Counted from the first letter of the stretch, positions 1 to 9,757 are shown. The stretch: 64,000 nt of DNA from Kordia aestuariivivens (GCF_014397005.1 NZ_JACGWS010000015.1:1-64000); one strand, 5' to 3'. The notes: a model not told the origin generated them from the letters alone. Numbers and translations are program-made.

Positions 1-92
1 TGGAGGTAAAAGACTTAACTGATCTTGACAATAGGTCTTAAAAATAACTTTTCTGCTCATTCTTAAAGTTAAGAATTACTTCAAAAAATTGC

Positions 93-123
93 AAAAAAAA
101 AGACTGCCTTTTCAGACAGCCTC
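93..123 (-). terminator. Rho-independent terminator of the 135-785 gene
   Basis: On the minus strand GGCTGTCT (near 115-121) pairs with AGGCAGTC (near 102-109), using G-U wobbles, and a run of T follows. It lies just downstream of the minus-strand gene at 135-785. Bases 1-92 hold no gene that I can see. Confidence 0.7.
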
Positions 124-134
124 TTTCGTGTTAA

Positions 135-785
135 TTACAAATAGAAGGTGGCTAAAACACTCAACTGTGTGATATTTCCTTTTAATTTTTTTTCGTTAAC
201 GGTGAGTTTACTTAAAACGTTCGTAAATCCATATTCGTATTGTAATGATATTTTAAATGATTGAAACCCTGTAGAAATACCAACAATTCCCATCACATTT
301 AACCTTGATGTTTGCCGTGCTTCATTTGCTGTAAACGTATCATAACCTTCTAAAATGTAGTCGTTAAATGTGCTTTCAAGTTCAAACTTATCCGAAAGTT
401 GCAACGCAGAACCAAATTCAAAACTTAAATGTTTCTCAATAAGTTTGTAACTTCCTAACAAACCAATTTTCGCCGCTAGTAGTTTCATTGGGATTTCTTC
501 GGTCGTTGCAAGTATGTTTTCTCGTCCAACAAAATTGACTTCGTGTCTATTTATATTTAAAAAATAAATCATATCAAAATGACGTCCAACACTTCCGCGT
601 GTAGATAATCCGCCATGAAAACTCGTTGATTTGGTGGTGACTAAATCATTTGTACGAATATCAAATTGATGAATTCCAACTGAAATTCCAAACCGATTGT
701 AGTCAATGTAACGGCTTTGTGAAAAAGATTTTGTAACAAAAAGTAGTGTTATAACTACTAATAGCAAGAAAAGGGATTTGTTCAT
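135..785 (-). CDS. Secreted or outer-membrane hypothetical protein
   Basis: This is a 216-aa protein of unrecognised family. Residues 1-22 form a hydrophobic signal peptide ending in SFSQS, so it is exported. The rest alternates short beta-like stretches with glycines and ends in an aromatic residue preceded by beta-like sequence (LSVLATFYL), as in small outer-membrane beta-barrels of Bacteroidota. It is a single-gene unit with its own terminator, divergent from the SPFH gene. Function is unknown; an outer-membrane barrel is my inference. Confidence 0.7.
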   Translation of the reverse strand: MNKSLFLLLVVITLLFVTKSFSQSRYIDYNRFGISVGIHQFDIRTNDLVTTKSTSFHGGLSTRGSVGRHFDMIYFLNINRHEVNFVGRENILATTEEIPMKLLAAKIGLLGSYKLIEKHLSFEFGSALQLSDKFELESTFNDYILEGYDTFTANEARQTSRLNVMGIVGISTGFQSFKISLQYEYGFTNVLSKLTVNEKKLKGNITQLSVLATFYL

Positions 786-882
786 GTTTGGGTAAACTTT
801 TAATTAAAGTTGTCAAAAGTATCCTTTTTTACACAAAAAAAAATTATTTTTAATCACACTAACATTTTAATATTTCAAAATT

Positions 883-1809
883 ATGCCATTTAATCCCGTT
901 TACATTGTCCTAGCTGTTCTTGCAGTTATTATATTATTAGGTGCTGTTTTTACCGTAAAACAACAAACTGCTGCTATTATTGAGCGTTTTGGCCGTTTTA
1001 ACAGTATTCGTCAATCTGGATTACAATTTAAAATTCCGCTCATTGATAAAATCGCAGGAAGATTAAGTTTAAAAATTCAACAACTAGACGTTATTATCGA
1101 AACTAAAACAAAAGATGATGTATTCGTTCGTTTGAAAGTTTCTGTTCAGTATAAAGTAATCAAACTAAAGGTTGAAGATGCTTTTTATAAGTTAGATTAT
1201 CCACATGATCAAATTACATCATATGTATTTGATGTTGTACGTGCCGAAGTTCCAAAGATGATTTTGGATGATGTATTCTTACGTAAAGATGATATTGCAA
1301 TTGCTGTAAAAGGAGAATTGAATGATGCCATGATGGAATACGGATATGACATTATTAAAACCTTAGTAACAGATATTGATCCTGATGCACAAGTAAAAGC
1401 TGCCATGAACCGTATTAATGCTGCTGATAGAGAAAAAACAGCTGCACAATATGAAGGAGATGCACAACGTATTTTAATTGTTGAAAAAGCAAAAGCGGAA
1501 GCAGAAAGTAAGCGTTTACAAGGACAAGGTATTGCAGATCAGCGTCGTGAAATTGCACGTGGTTTGGAAGAATCTGTAGAAGTATTAAACAAAGTTGGAA
1601 TCAACTCACAAGAAGCTTCTGCATTAATTGTTGTTACACAACATTATGATACGCTACAAGCTATTGGTCAGGAAACAAATAGTAATTTAATATTGTTACC
1701 AAACTCGCCACAAGCAGGAAGTAATATGCTAAATGATATGGTTGCTAGTTTTACCGCAAGTAATCAAATTGGCGAAGCAATGAAGAATCAGAAAAAGAAA
1801 GGAGAATAA
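883..1809 (+). CDS. SPFH/Band 7 membrane-microdomain protein (stomatin/QmcA-like)
   Basis: This is a 308-aa SPFH/prohibitin-homology protein. Residues 5-25 are one N-terminal membrane segment. It is followed by the family signature of stomatins, a conserved FGRF and Q-x-G-L-x-F-K-I-P stretch at about 38-58, and the SPFH domain to about residue 190. A charged, Ala/Glu/Lys-rich coiled coil covers about 185-235. Such proteins oligomerise on the inner membrane and scaffold proteases or lipid microdomains. No NfeD partner gene is adjacent. It stands alone with a terminator at 1830. Confidence 0.9.
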   Translation: MPFNPVYIVLAVLAVIILLGAVFTVKQQTAAIIERFGRFNSIRQSGLQFKIPLIDKIAGRLSLKIQQLDVIIETKTKDDVFVRLKVSVQYKVIKLKVEDAFYKLDYPHDQITSYVFDVVRAEVPKMILDDVFLRKDDIAIAVKGELNDAMMEYGYDIIKTLVTDIDPDAQVKAAMNRINAADREKTAAQYEGDAQRILIVEKAKAEAESKRLQGQGIADQRREIARGLEESVEVLNKVGINSQEASALIVVTQHYDTLQAIGQETNSNLILLPNSPQAGSNMLNDMVASFTASNQIGEAMKNQKKKGE

Positions 1810-1829
1810 TAAAAACTCTTTTTATATAA

Positions 1830-1857
1830 AACCCGAAATATAACGTTTCGGGTTTTT
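1830..1857 (+). terminator. Terminator of the SPFH gene
   Basis: AACCCGAAA (1830-1838) and TTTCGGGTT (1846-1854) form a perfect 9-bp stem followed by Ts. It sits about 20 bp after the stop codon of the SPFH gene. Confidence 0.85.
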
Positions 1858-1886
1858 CATTTTCAATAATTAAACACACATCCATC

Positions 1887-2414
1887 ATGATTAAAAAAAT
1901 CACTTTCCTCCTATTTATTTTTTGTGCTACGCAACTATATTCGCAAGACCTAAAAGCGCTTAAAGCAAGTGCTGAGCGTGACGCAAAAGCTGCCACTGCT
2001 GCTACATTAAAAGAAGATTTTAAAACACTATTAACCTACACACATCCAAATATTTTAGAGGCTGCTGGCGGTGCAGAAGTAATGGAAGAGTATTTAAAAA
2101 CGACATTTACACAAATGAAAGCCAATGGTTTCGCTTATGAGAAGGTCGAAACAAAATCAGTTTCTGATGTTGTAAAAGAACAAGGAGAATATCGTTGTTA
2201 TGTAGAAAACTACAATCAGATGAAAATGAAAGATAAGCGAATTATTTCTACGAGTTATATGCTTGGTTTTTATAATGAAACGACAACTAAATGGACATTT
2301 GTTGAGGCAAAAGAAATGAAAGTTACAGGTTCTATTATTACTTATTTTCCAGATTTTAAAACTTCTTTAAACATTCCTGAAAATACCATGAAGGTGGAAG
2401 ATATTAAAGAGTAA
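1887..2414 (+). CDS. Exported hypothetical protein
   Basis: This is a 175-aa protein of unrecognised family. Residues 1-20 are a signal peptide ending in LYSQ, so it is periplasmic or surface exposed. The mature part is rich in Lys, Glu and Ala, starts with a predicted helix (about 22-50) and continues as an alpha/beta mix with single Cys residues. The size and layout resemble NTF2-like folds, but I see no diagnostic motif. It lies 77 bp after the SPFH gene with a terminator between, so it is probably transcribed separately. Confidence 0.75.
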   Translation: MIKKITFLLFIFCATQLYSQDLKALKASAERDAKAATAATLKEDFKTLLTYTHPNILEAAGGAEVMEEYLKTTFTQMKANGFAYEKVETKSVSDVVKEQGEYRCYVENYNQMKMKDKRIISTSYMLGFYNETTTKWTFVEAKEMKVTGSIITYFPDFKTSLNIPENTMKVEDIKE

Positions 2415-2654
2415 TTGTTTTTTTGTTATAAAGATTTAATTGTTATAAAGCTTGTTGCTAAAAGTTTCTCGTACTAAAATCATTTTTGCGTTTTAAACGT
2501 GTTTTTAGCCTAGTTTACATTCCACACAACAAAGTAGCTTCATGTTTGTTTTAAACCCTAGAAACTTCTTTATTTTAGGTCAATTTTGATAAGAATTATA
2601 AATCATTTTTATAGATACTATCATCAAAATCTATATTTAGTTTTTGAATAAAAA

Positions 2655-2688
2655 AAATCCTGAGAAAATTAAATTCTCAGGATTTTTA
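2655..2688. terminator. Bidirectional terminator between convergent genes
   Basis: AAATCCTGAGAA and TTCTCAGGATTT form a 12-bp perfect stem, with A-runs on the left and T-runs on the right. It can therefore stop transcription from both sides. It serves the convergent genes at 1887-2414 and 2715-6329. The rest of 2415-2714 shows no gene. Confidence 0.85.
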
Positions 2689-2714
2689 TAGTTTGGTTGG
2701 ATTGGTGTTACTCT

Positions 2715-5700
2715 TTAGTTAACGATTAACTTTTTCGTTACTACTTGGTCTCCTACTTTTATTTTTACAAAGTATAATCCTGTTCCGTATTGAGAAACAT
2801 CTAAGTTTTGTTGTGCTCTTGCATTAAAACGAGTTTCTTCAATTTTAGAGATTGATTGTCCTAAACTGTTTAGTAATTCAATTTCGTATGTATTTCCAAT
2901 AGTTGTATTGATGATAATATCTACATTACTGCTCGCAGGATTTGGATACATTGAAATTGATCTATCCAATGCATTTTCTCCAACTGATAATGTTTTTGTT
3001 AAGATGATATTATCTACAAACGTACTGTTACTGTAATCGTTGATGTTTACAAATCGTACTAAGACATTTTCCCCAACAAATGGTGTTAAGTCAATGATTT
3101 CTGTTCTCCAGTTTGCCGCAGCATTTGGTGCCCACGCAGAACTTATATACGGAACCGTTGCTAAATCAAGTCCATCTTTAAAGTACACTTGTGTATAGGT
3201 AGCTCCACAATCAATAGAAATATCTACACGCATACCATCGTTATACGATGCAGACCATTGTGCTTTTGCCAAATCGAATGTTAACTCAGCTGTTCCGTTG
3301 AAAACTAAGTCAAAATATTCTGTTGTAAATGTATCTTCTTGACCTCTTGTTGTATAGTTTGCACCATCTACAAAAGCCGCTATAGTTGAACTTCCGTCAA
3401 AACCAACAATGTTTGTTCTTTCTTGCCAAGTTCTTGCACCATCAGGATTGTCAAGTGCCCAACCTACTGGTAAAACTCCATTTGTTTCAAAGTCTTCTGT
3501 GAAATCAATTGATGTACCATTTATTTGCGCAAAGAAATCTAATGTTTTCTCATCGTTATTTACAAATTCATCTCCTGATAAAGAAGTCCAAACACGTAAT
3601 GTATTATCTCCGTTAGTTGTTAATACTGCTGGCGTTGCAAAGTTGAATGTATCAGTAGCTCCTGATGCAATTGATGCTGTATATGTTTCTTGTACAATTG
3701 GATCAGATCCAATTTGATAAGAAATTGCAAAATTTGATTGTGCATCTGTTCCATCATTTTGAATATCAGCAGAAACAATAATTGGTCCTGTGCTACAAAT
3801 TACTTGAAAGTCTAATGCTGTATTATTAATCGTTGTTACTGATAAATCTTTAGCTAATGGACAGTTTAATAATCCACTTCCTGTGTAGTTTACAGCATTT
3901 GTACGCAATGTTTCCCATCCGTTTCCACCTTTAGCGGTTACAGCTACCCAAATAGGAGCAAAAGGATCTGTAATTGGAATTGATAATGAGTTTGTTGTAG
4001 CGTTTCCTGCTACTTCCATGAATTTATCTCCTAACAAGTATACATCATACGATGTAGCACCTGTAACGGCGTTCCAAGTTACCGTAGTTGAGGTAGGACA
4101 TACTTCTGTAATGCTTACACCTGTAACACGTGAAGCAATAGAAAAGTTACTTGTGCTTTGGTCTGTTAACGTACCATTTGTAATTCTAATTATACATTCT
4201 CCAGAAGTTAATCCGTTAGGTACATTCCAGTTATAATTTGTAGTTGCTGGCGGCAATGTTGCCATTGCAGTCCAATTAGCACCATTATCCGTAGAGTATT
4301 CTAATTGATGTGTACTTGTTGCATTTGTTGCGTCCCAGTGAATCGTTTCTTGTGTTCCCGCAACAAATTTTTCTCCACCTACTGGATACGTAAGCGTAAC
4401 TCCATCAGAGATAATTTCATATACTACATAGTATTTTTGAGGTCCCATAGGAACATTAAAACCTGCTACGTTAATATTATAGGTTCCTGAAGTAGGGTTA
4501 TTAATTAAAACCTGCTCCATATTATTTAAGTGATCTGCTCCTGTTGTTGCTGGCGTATTTAAAAACGCTGCACTTGGAGTTGTATCTAAAATCCATGGTA
4601 ACTGAATTCCACCTACTGGATCCGTTACTACTAAATCTAAGTCATTTACTAATGCTGGTGAAACACCTGGCGCAGCAGCTGCATCACTCCAATATACCAT
4701 AAAACGAACTTGTCTTGTGTTTGCAGGTACTGTAATTGAGTGATTGTTATTTGCTGCTTGTGCAACAGTACTATTTAAGTAGCGTCCATCTTCAATAAGC
4801 ATTGCTGCTCTTAATCCGTTTACCATTCCCCAACCAAAACTAAAGTCAGGACCTACATTTCCATAGTCATTTGCTGTATTTAATAATGTTGCTTTGATTA
4901 AAGCTGATTCTGGAAATGCGCCACCATTTAAACCTGCGTACGCTTCGTATAATTGAGCAGAAACTCCAGCAATTCCTGGCGCTGCTCCTGAAGTACCACC
5001 AAATGTTTGGTACGTATTGTTTTCTGCTGTTGATAGTTGGTTTTGCCCGTGTGCAGTAATATCTGGCTTGATACGTCCATCTGCAGCTGGTCCACGACTA
5101 CTAGAACTTGCTAGCGATCCGTTAAAGAATGTATTTGCTGTTGCAATTACATTTTTCCCTTGTTTGTGTCCACCTGTAACATTTCCCCAACCTGCTCCAG
5201 CTCCGTATCCACAGTTACTCGATCCTGAGTTTCCTGCTGAAAATACGTGAAGTAGTGTAGGGTTATCGTTTGTTTGTGTATCAACTGTACGAGAAGTTGT
5301 TGTATAACCGCCATTACATCCATCACCATACGATGAGTTTGTAATTTGTACAGATCCATTATTAATTAAATCGGTTGTTGCAGTATCTAAGAAAGATCCT
5401 CCGTATTGTACTACATATACATCAGCTCCAGCTGCCATTCCTCTTTTTGTTGGATCTAGGTTTCCAGCTCCTGTCATAATTCCTGCTACACCATCTCCGT
5501 GTGTTGGTCCTGTAGTTGGTGTTGCAGAATTATCTATTCTTCCTTGGAAATCAATATGTGGTCCTACAACTCCATCATCTCTTACCATAACTCCTACTCC
5601 AGCCCCAGTATAGTGTCTACCAGTTGGTGTTTGTGAGTCTAAGTTTCCTGATCTGTGGATACTTCTTCCTCTTGTATCTTCTTTTACTGGTGGTGGCGGA

Positions 5701-6329
5701 ACTAATTCTACCCACTTTACAAAAGATTTTGATACAACATCATTAATTTGTCCATAAGGAACTGCAATTTGTAACATGTTGCTTCCTTTATACTCTTCTT
5801 TTATAGTTACTGTTCCTATTTGTAATAGTTCAGCAATTACATAATTAGTATCGATAAAGTCATAATGCTCTAACATTACAAGAATATTGTTTCCTTGTAT
5901 TGCATGATCATCAATATTGTTCAGTTTGATTTGGGCAGACTTTTTAAAGTCATTTTCTATTGGAATAATAGAAATCGCTCCTGATTGTTGTAAATACGAT
6001 ATTTGTGTATTTGCAGGAAAGTAGAAAAGGTATGTTTTATCTGGGAAATACTCAATAAGTTTGAGATTTCTATCTACAAATTGATCTTGAATCGTTTGTG
6101 TTGGTGTTTCACTGAAACGTACCCATCCAAAATATCCATCATTAAATTTTGCAGATTCGGGCATTGAATTCCAGTTGAATGATGCAATATTATTTGGCAT
6201 CGTAATGACTTCATTCTGGAAATACACCGTGTTTTGTGCATTAGCTAAAGTACAATTTAGAAAGATTGTGACTATTAGCAAAGGAATTAAAGAGCCTAGC
6301 AAACTCTTTACTTGCGTAATTTTTTTCAT
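2715..6329 (-). CDS. Secreted S8 subtilisin-like peptidase with T9SS type A sorting domain
   Basis: This 1204-aa protein has a signal peptide (1-32, ending ANAQ). It has a subtilase domain at about 230-510 with the Asp in VRDDG (about 252), the His in THGDGVAG (about 277) and the Ser in FGGTSGAAPG (about 446). A P-proprotein-like beta region follows (about 520-640), then an Ig/Kre9-like segment (YPVGGEKF, about 650-735), a fibronectin III-like domain (about 745-825), a CARDB-like region and a MAM/jelly-roll-like domain (starting DFTEDFE). The last 75 residues are a T9SS sorting domain (YPNPA then GLYFVKI). It is predicted to be secreted and surface attached by the type IX system. It is a monocistronic unit. 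Confidence 0.95.
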   Translation of the reverse strand: MKKITQVKSLLGSLIPLLIVTIFLNCTLANAQNTVYFQNEVITMPNNIASFNWNSMPESAKFNDGYFGWVRFSETPTQTIQDQFVDRNLKLIEYFPDKTYLFYFPANTQISYLQQSGAISIIPIENDFKKSAQIKLNNIDDHAIQGNNILVMLEHYDFIDTNYVIAELLQIGTVTIKEEYKGSNMLQIAVPYGQINDVVSKSFVKWVELVPPPPVKEDTRGRSIHRSGNLDSQTPTGRHYTGAGVGVMVRDDGVVGPHIDFQGRIDNSATPTTGPTHGDGVAGIMTGAGNLDPTKRGMAAGADVYVVQYGGSFLDTATTDLINNGSVQITNSSYGDGCNGGYTTTSRTVDTQTNDNPTLLHVFSAGNSGSSNCGYGAGAGWGNVTGGHKQGKNVIATANTFFNGSLASSSSRGPAADGRIKPDITAHGQNQLSTAENNTYQTFGGTSGAAPGIAGVSAQLYEAYAGLNGGAFPESALIKATLLNTANDYGNVGPDFSFGWGMVNGLRAAMLIEDGRYLNSTVAQAANNNHSITVPANTRQVRFMVYWSDAAAAPGVSPALVNDLDLVVTDPVGGIQLPWILDTTPSAAFLNTPATTGADHLNNMEQVLINNPTSGTYNINVAGFNVPMGPQKYYVVYEIISDGVTLTYPVGGEKFVAGTQETIHWDATNATSTHQLEYSTDNGANWTAMATLPPATTNYNWNVPNGLTSGECIIRITNGTLTDQSTSNFSIASRVTGVSITEVCPTSTTVTWNAVTGATSYDVYLLGDKFMEVAGNATTNSLSIPITDPFAPIWVAVTAKGGNGWETLRTNAVNYTGSGLLNCPLAKDLSVTTINNTALDFQVICSTGPIIVSADIQNDGTDAQSNFAISYQIGSDPIVQETYTASIASGATDTFNFATPAVLTTNGDNTLRVWTSLSGDEFVNNDEKTLDFFAQINGTSIDFTEDFETNGVLPVGWALDNPDGARTWQERTNIVGFDGSSTIAAFVDGANYTTRGQEDTFTTEYFDLVFNGTAELTFDLAKAQWSASYNDGMRVDISIDCGATYTQVYFKDGLDLATVPYISSAWAPNAAANWRTEIIDLTPFVGENVLVRFVNINDYSNSTFVDNIILTKTLSVGENALDRSISMYPNPASSNVDIIINTTIGNTYEIELLNSLGQSISKIEETRFNARAQQNLDVSQYGTGLYFVKIKVGDQVVTKKLIVN

Positions 6330-6370
6330 GACAATTTTTATTAAGTTTTTTTATGGTCCAAATACTTTTC

Positions 6371-6411
6371 AACAATAATTTATTTCTGGGATTCCGGGAT
6401 AAATTATTGTT
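6371..6411. promoter_or_regulatory. Long hairpin in the 5' leader of the T9SS subtilase
   Basis: AACAATAATTTAT (6371-6383) and ATAAATTATTGTT (6399-6411) are a perfect 13-bp inverted repeat. The loop itself contains a CTGGG/CCGGG-type inner stem. It lies 42 bp upstream of the minus-strand start at 6329, so it would fold in the mRNA leader or act as an operator. It lacks a T-run, so an ordinary terminator is unlikely. The remaining bases of 6330-6739 show no convincing gene. Confidence 0.5.
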
Positions 6412-6739
6412 AAAAAAGCAATTAGCACGCTAATATAATAATTAGTTTACAAAAAATTGTTAATATCTTTGAGGATATGATTAGTTGGAAAGCAGATTTT
6501 TAAGATTTGTAAGTATTGCTTTTCATCCTAAACTCGTTCTACTTTGTCCTGAAGTTTCTTTCCTGCTGCTTTTACCTGTTTCCTTAATTCCTTCCTCAGT
6601 TTTATATTTTTCGATGTTTTTTGTAAACGTGTGAAATTAAAATGACCCGTTTTAAATACTAAAAAGCACAAAAAATAGGGTAGTGGTGATCGTATATTTT
6701 TTCGTCTCTTTTTTTGTAATTTAATTTTAAATAAAATGA

Positions 6740-6771
6740 AAAAAGACCCCACAATTTGTAGAGTCTTTTAG
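6740..6771 (-). terminator. Terminator of glnS
   Basis: On the minus strand AAAGACTCTACA and TGTGGGGTCTTT pair over 12 positions with G-U wobbles, and a T-run follows. It lies about 25 bp after the glnS stop codon. Confidence 0.75.
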
Positions 6772-6795
6772 ATAATTTTGAATGCTATTTTAATG

Positions 6796-8829
6796 TTATA
6801 ATTGCTTCGCTTCTGCAACTAACAATTCATTTTTATCATCCAATGCTTTTTCAATGAATTCATTGATATTTCCATTGCGTTCTTGTCCATTTTTCAACAA
6901 AACACCCAAAGTAATCATTGCTGCAATACGCGTTCCTGATTTTTTGGCAGCCGTTGCAAATAAAGGTTCCAAGTCTTCATACGGAACATTTTCTGCCAAT
7001 GCTTGAATCTTCTCTTTGGCAATTTGCTGCTTTTCTTCTGGAAGATTGGTATACTTTTTACCTAATTGCTTTATTTCCTCAATTGGTGGACGTTGATGTT
7101 GTTGTTTTTGTTGCGGTTTCGCTTGATTTTCCTGTAATTTTGGTTTTATTTTTGCCCACGTATCACGCAAACCAACCGTTTTGTTAAAGATCAATTTTTC
7201 TGCTGTGGTATCTTTATCTACACAGAAATATCCTAAACGTTGAAATTGAAAACGATCGCCAACTTTTGCTTCTTTTAAATACGGTTCTACAAACGCATTT
7301 ACAATCGTTAGCGAATTTGGATTTACAAACTCCATAAAGTCTTTGTCTTTGTGACTGTCTGGTGCTTCATCCGAAAATAAACGATCATACACACGAACCT
7401 CAGCTTGTACTGCGTGTGCAATAGAAACCCAATGCAACGTACCTTTTACTTTACGTACACTTGCTTCTGTTCCGCTTCCGCTTAAACTGTCAACATCGTA
7501 TGTACAGTGAATTTCTGTAATGTTTCCGTCCGCATCTTTAACCACATTTTCTCCTTTGATGATGTACGCATTTTTTAAACGCACTTCTTTTCCAAGTGTT
7601 AAGCGGAAATATTTACTTCCTGCATCTTCTTTGAAGTCTTCTTTTTCAATGTATAATTCTCTTGAAAAAGGTACTTTATGACTTCCAGCATTTTCATCTT
7701 CTGGATTGTTTTCTGCATCAAGCAGTTCCACTTTTCCTTCCGGATAGTTAGTAATGATCAATTTTACAGGATTTAAAACTGCCATTACTCTATTGGCTGT
7801 TTTGTTTAAATCTTCTCGGATACAAAATTCTAACAATGAAACATCAATTACATTTTCGCGCTTAGCGACACCAACCGTTTCAACAAATTTCTTTATTGCA
7901 TTTGGCGTATATCCTCTTCGGCGTAAGCCAGAAATAGTAGGCATTCGTGGATCGTCCCAACCAGAAACTAATTTTTCTTCCACCAATTTGAGTAATTTAC
8001 GCTTACTCATAATGGTATAACTTAGATTCAACCGTGCAAATTCACGTTGTTTTGGTAGCAACGGATATTCGGTTTTATTGTAATCATATATTTGTTCTTT
8101 AAACCAATCATAGAGTTTTCTGTGTGGTTTAAATTCTAATGAACATAAGGAATGAGAGATTTGTTCGATGTAATCACTTTCGCCATGCGTCCAATCGTAC
8201 ATTGGGTAAATACACCAATCGTTTCCAGTTCTGTGATGATGTGCAAATAAGATTCTGTACATTAACGGATCGCGCATGAGCATGTTAGGATCTTCCATGT
8301 CAATTTTTGCACGCAATACGTGTGTTCCTGCTTCAAATTTTCCATCTTTCATACCTTGGAATAATTCCAAGTTTTCTTCAACAGTTCTATTTCTGTACGG
8401 ACTGTTCGTTCCTACTTGTGTTGGAGTTCCTTTTTGTTCCGCCATAGCTTCCGAAGATTGCGAATCTACATACGCTTTTCCATCTTTTATCAATTGAATT
8501 GTCCAATCGTATAATTGTTGAAAGTAATCAGAAGAGTAACATTCGTTTGCCCATTGATAGCCAAGCCAAGCAATGTCGCGTTTGATAGCGTCTACATATT
8601 CTTGCTCTTCTTTGGCAGGATTTGTATCATCAAAACGAAGGTTTACAGGTGCATTGTATTTTTCGCCCAATCCAAAACTAATACCGATAGCTTTGGTGTG
8701 TCCGATATGCAAATAACCGTTTGGTTCTGGCGGAAATCGAAAGCGTAAGGTATCTTTCGCCATTCCGTTTGCAAGATCTTCTTCTATGATATGCTCAATA
8801 AAATTGAGCGATTTAGTTTCTTCTGTCAT
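6796..8829 (-). CDS. glnS: Glutamine--tRNA ligase
   Basis: This 677-aa class I synthetase charges tRNA-Gln with glutamine. It has the class I HIGH motif as HIGH at 41-44 (PPEPNGYLHIGHTKA) and the KMSKS-equivalent MSKRK at about 272-276. A GlnRS anticodon-binding beta-barrel region follows to about 555. It is longer than the usual 550-residue enzyme: after a Gln/Lys/Pro-rich linker at about 565-580 it carries about 100 extra helical residues with Leu/Ala repeats. This tail looks like an appended tRNA-binding or HEAT-like helical domain. Its presence implies direct glutaminylation rather than only the GatCAB route. Confidence 0.97.
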   Translation of the reverse strand: MTEETKSLNFIEHIIEEDLANGMAKDTLRFRFPPEPNGYLHIGHTKAIGISFGLGEKYNAPVNLRFDDTNPAKEEQEYVDAIKRDIAWLGYQWANECYSSDYFQQLYDWTIQLIKDGKAYVDSQSSEAMAEQKGTPTQVGTNSPYRNRTVEENLELFQGMKDGKFEAGTHVLRAKIDMEDPNMLMRDPLMYRILFAHHHRTGNDWCIYPMYDWTHGESDYIEQISHSLCSLEFKPHRKLYDWFKEQIYDYNKTEYPLLPKQREFARLNLSYTIMSKRKLLKLVEEKLVSGWDDPRMPTISGLRRRGYTPNAIKKFVETVGVAKRENVIDVSLLEFCIREDLNKTANRVMAVLNPVKLIITNYPEGKVELLDAENNPEDENAGSHKVPFSRELYIEKEDFKEDAGSKYFRLTLGKEVRLKNAYIIKGENVVKDADGNITEIHCTYDVDSLSGSGTEASVRKVKGTLHWVSIAHAVQAEVRVYDRLFSDEAPDSHKDKDFMEFVNPNSLTIVNAFVEPYLKEAKVGDRFQFQRLGYFCVDKDTTAEKLIFNKTVGLRDTWAKIKPKLQENQAKPQQKQQHQRPPIEEIKQLGKKYTNLPEEKQQIAKEKIQALAENVPYEDLEPLFATAAKKSGTRIAAMITLGVLLKNGQERNGNINEFIEKALDDKNELLVAEAKQL

Positions 8830-8968
8830 TGTAATAGTACTTCAACAAATTAAGCCGTAAAATTAGCGAATTAATGTGAAATGAAATCAAATTCTTTTTA
8901 CTTCCTTGTAACGAACATTCACAATACAACACGTATATATGGAAGTTTAATTTTAAAATACACACACA

Positions 8969-9178
8969 ATGCAACATTCTAACTATTCATGCCCAAAATG
9001 TAACAACAGAACTTATATAGTAGGAGAGATGCGCGCTACTGGCGGACGCTGGTCTAAAATTTTTGATGTACAAAGCGCAAAATTTACCTCTGTAAGTTGC
9101 GAACGTTGTTCGTACACCGAGTTTTATAAAGCAAAAACAAGTGCTATTAGTAATATTTTTGATTTGTTTACAAACTAG
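8969..9178 (+). CDS. Small zinc-ribbon protein
   Basis: This 69-aa protein has two CxxC knuckles, CPKC at about 8-11 and CERC at about 49-52, so it should bind one zinc ion. Aromatic and basic residues between the knuckles suggest nucleic-acid or protein binding. Short zinc-ribbon proteins of this type are common and uncharacterised in Bacteroidota. It precedes folB by 44 bp on the same strand and may share its transcript. Function is unknown. Confidence 0.8.
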   Translation: MQHSNYSCPKCNNRTYIVGEMRATGGRWSKIFDVQSAKFTSVSCERCSYTEFYKAKTSAISNIFDLFTN

Positions 9179-9222
9179 ATTTTGATTTGAATGACTTATT
9201 TTTACAGCTTTAATAGTTATAT

Positions 9223-9582
9223 ATGGGAATTATTCGTGTGACCAATATTAAAACGTACGCTTATCATGGTTGTTTGGTTGAAGAAAGTAAGGTAGGAAGT
9301 GAATATCGCGTGGATGTTTCAGTAGGTGCAGATTTGCAACCTTCCGCAGTTAGCGATGATTTACTGGAAACAGTAGATTATGTTCATATTAACAAAATTG
9401 TAAAGCAAGAAATGGCAATTCGTTCCAAGTTATTGGAACATGTAGCCAAACGTATTTTGGATAGAATCTTTGATGAGATCACTATTGCTAATGAAGCAAC
9501 CGTAGCTGTTTCTAAAATAAATCCACCTATTGGTGGTAATGTTCAAATGGTTACCATAGAAATGTCTTTACAACGCTCATAA
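9223..9582 (+). CDS. folB: Dihydroneopterin aldolase
   Basis: This 119-aa FolB-family enzyme cleaves 7,8-dihydroneopterin to 6-hydroxymethyl-dihydropterin and glycolaldehyde in cytosolic folate synthesis. Family signs are the N-terminal beta strand with YAYHGCLVEE (Glu of the active site at about 20-21), the central TVDYVHI stretch and the C-terminal S-K-I-N-P-P-I-G-G motif with the catalytic Lys at about 100. Length matches the family. tRNA-Cys follows 65 bp downstream. Confidence 0.95.
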   Translation: MGIIRVTNIKTYAYHGCLVEESKVGSEYRVDVSVGADLQPSAVSDDLLETVDYVHINKIVKQEMAIRSKLLEHVAKRILDRIFDEITIANEATVAVSKINPPIGGNVQMVTIEMSLQRS

Positions 9583-9647
9583 GAATAGTATTTAATGTTT
9601 CTTTTTGTTGCATAAAATGTAAATTTGGTTAAATTTGCATCAATAAT

Positions 9648-9718
9648 GGCGTCGTGGCCGAGTGGCTAGGCAGAGGTCTGCAAAACCTTGTACAGCGGTT
9701 CGAATCCGCTCGACGCCT
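9648..9718 (+). tRNA. tRNA-Cys (GCA)
   Basis: A full cloverleaf can be drawn. The acceptor stem GGCGTCG (9648-9654) pairs with CGACGCC (9711-9717). The anticodon loop CTGCAAA gives anticodon GCA. The T arm is GCGG-TTCGAATC-CCGC-like. Discriminator base 9718 is T, the known identity element of tRNA-Cys. The 3' CCA is not encoded and must be added. Confidence 0.97.
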
Positions 9719-9730
9719 CTACAAAAAACT

Positions 9731-9757
9731 AAACCTTCTGAATATCAGAAGGTTTTT
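9731..9757 (+). terminator. Terminator after tRNA-Cys
   Basis: AAACCTTCTGA and TCAGAAGGTTT form an 11-bp stem followed by seven Ts. It also faces the convergent LysE gene. Confidence 0.85.

Noticed and set aside
6528-6752. 74-residue minus-strand frame downstream of glnS
   Set aside because: It begins inside the glnS terminator hairpin and has low-complexity Lys-rich composition with no recognisable domain.
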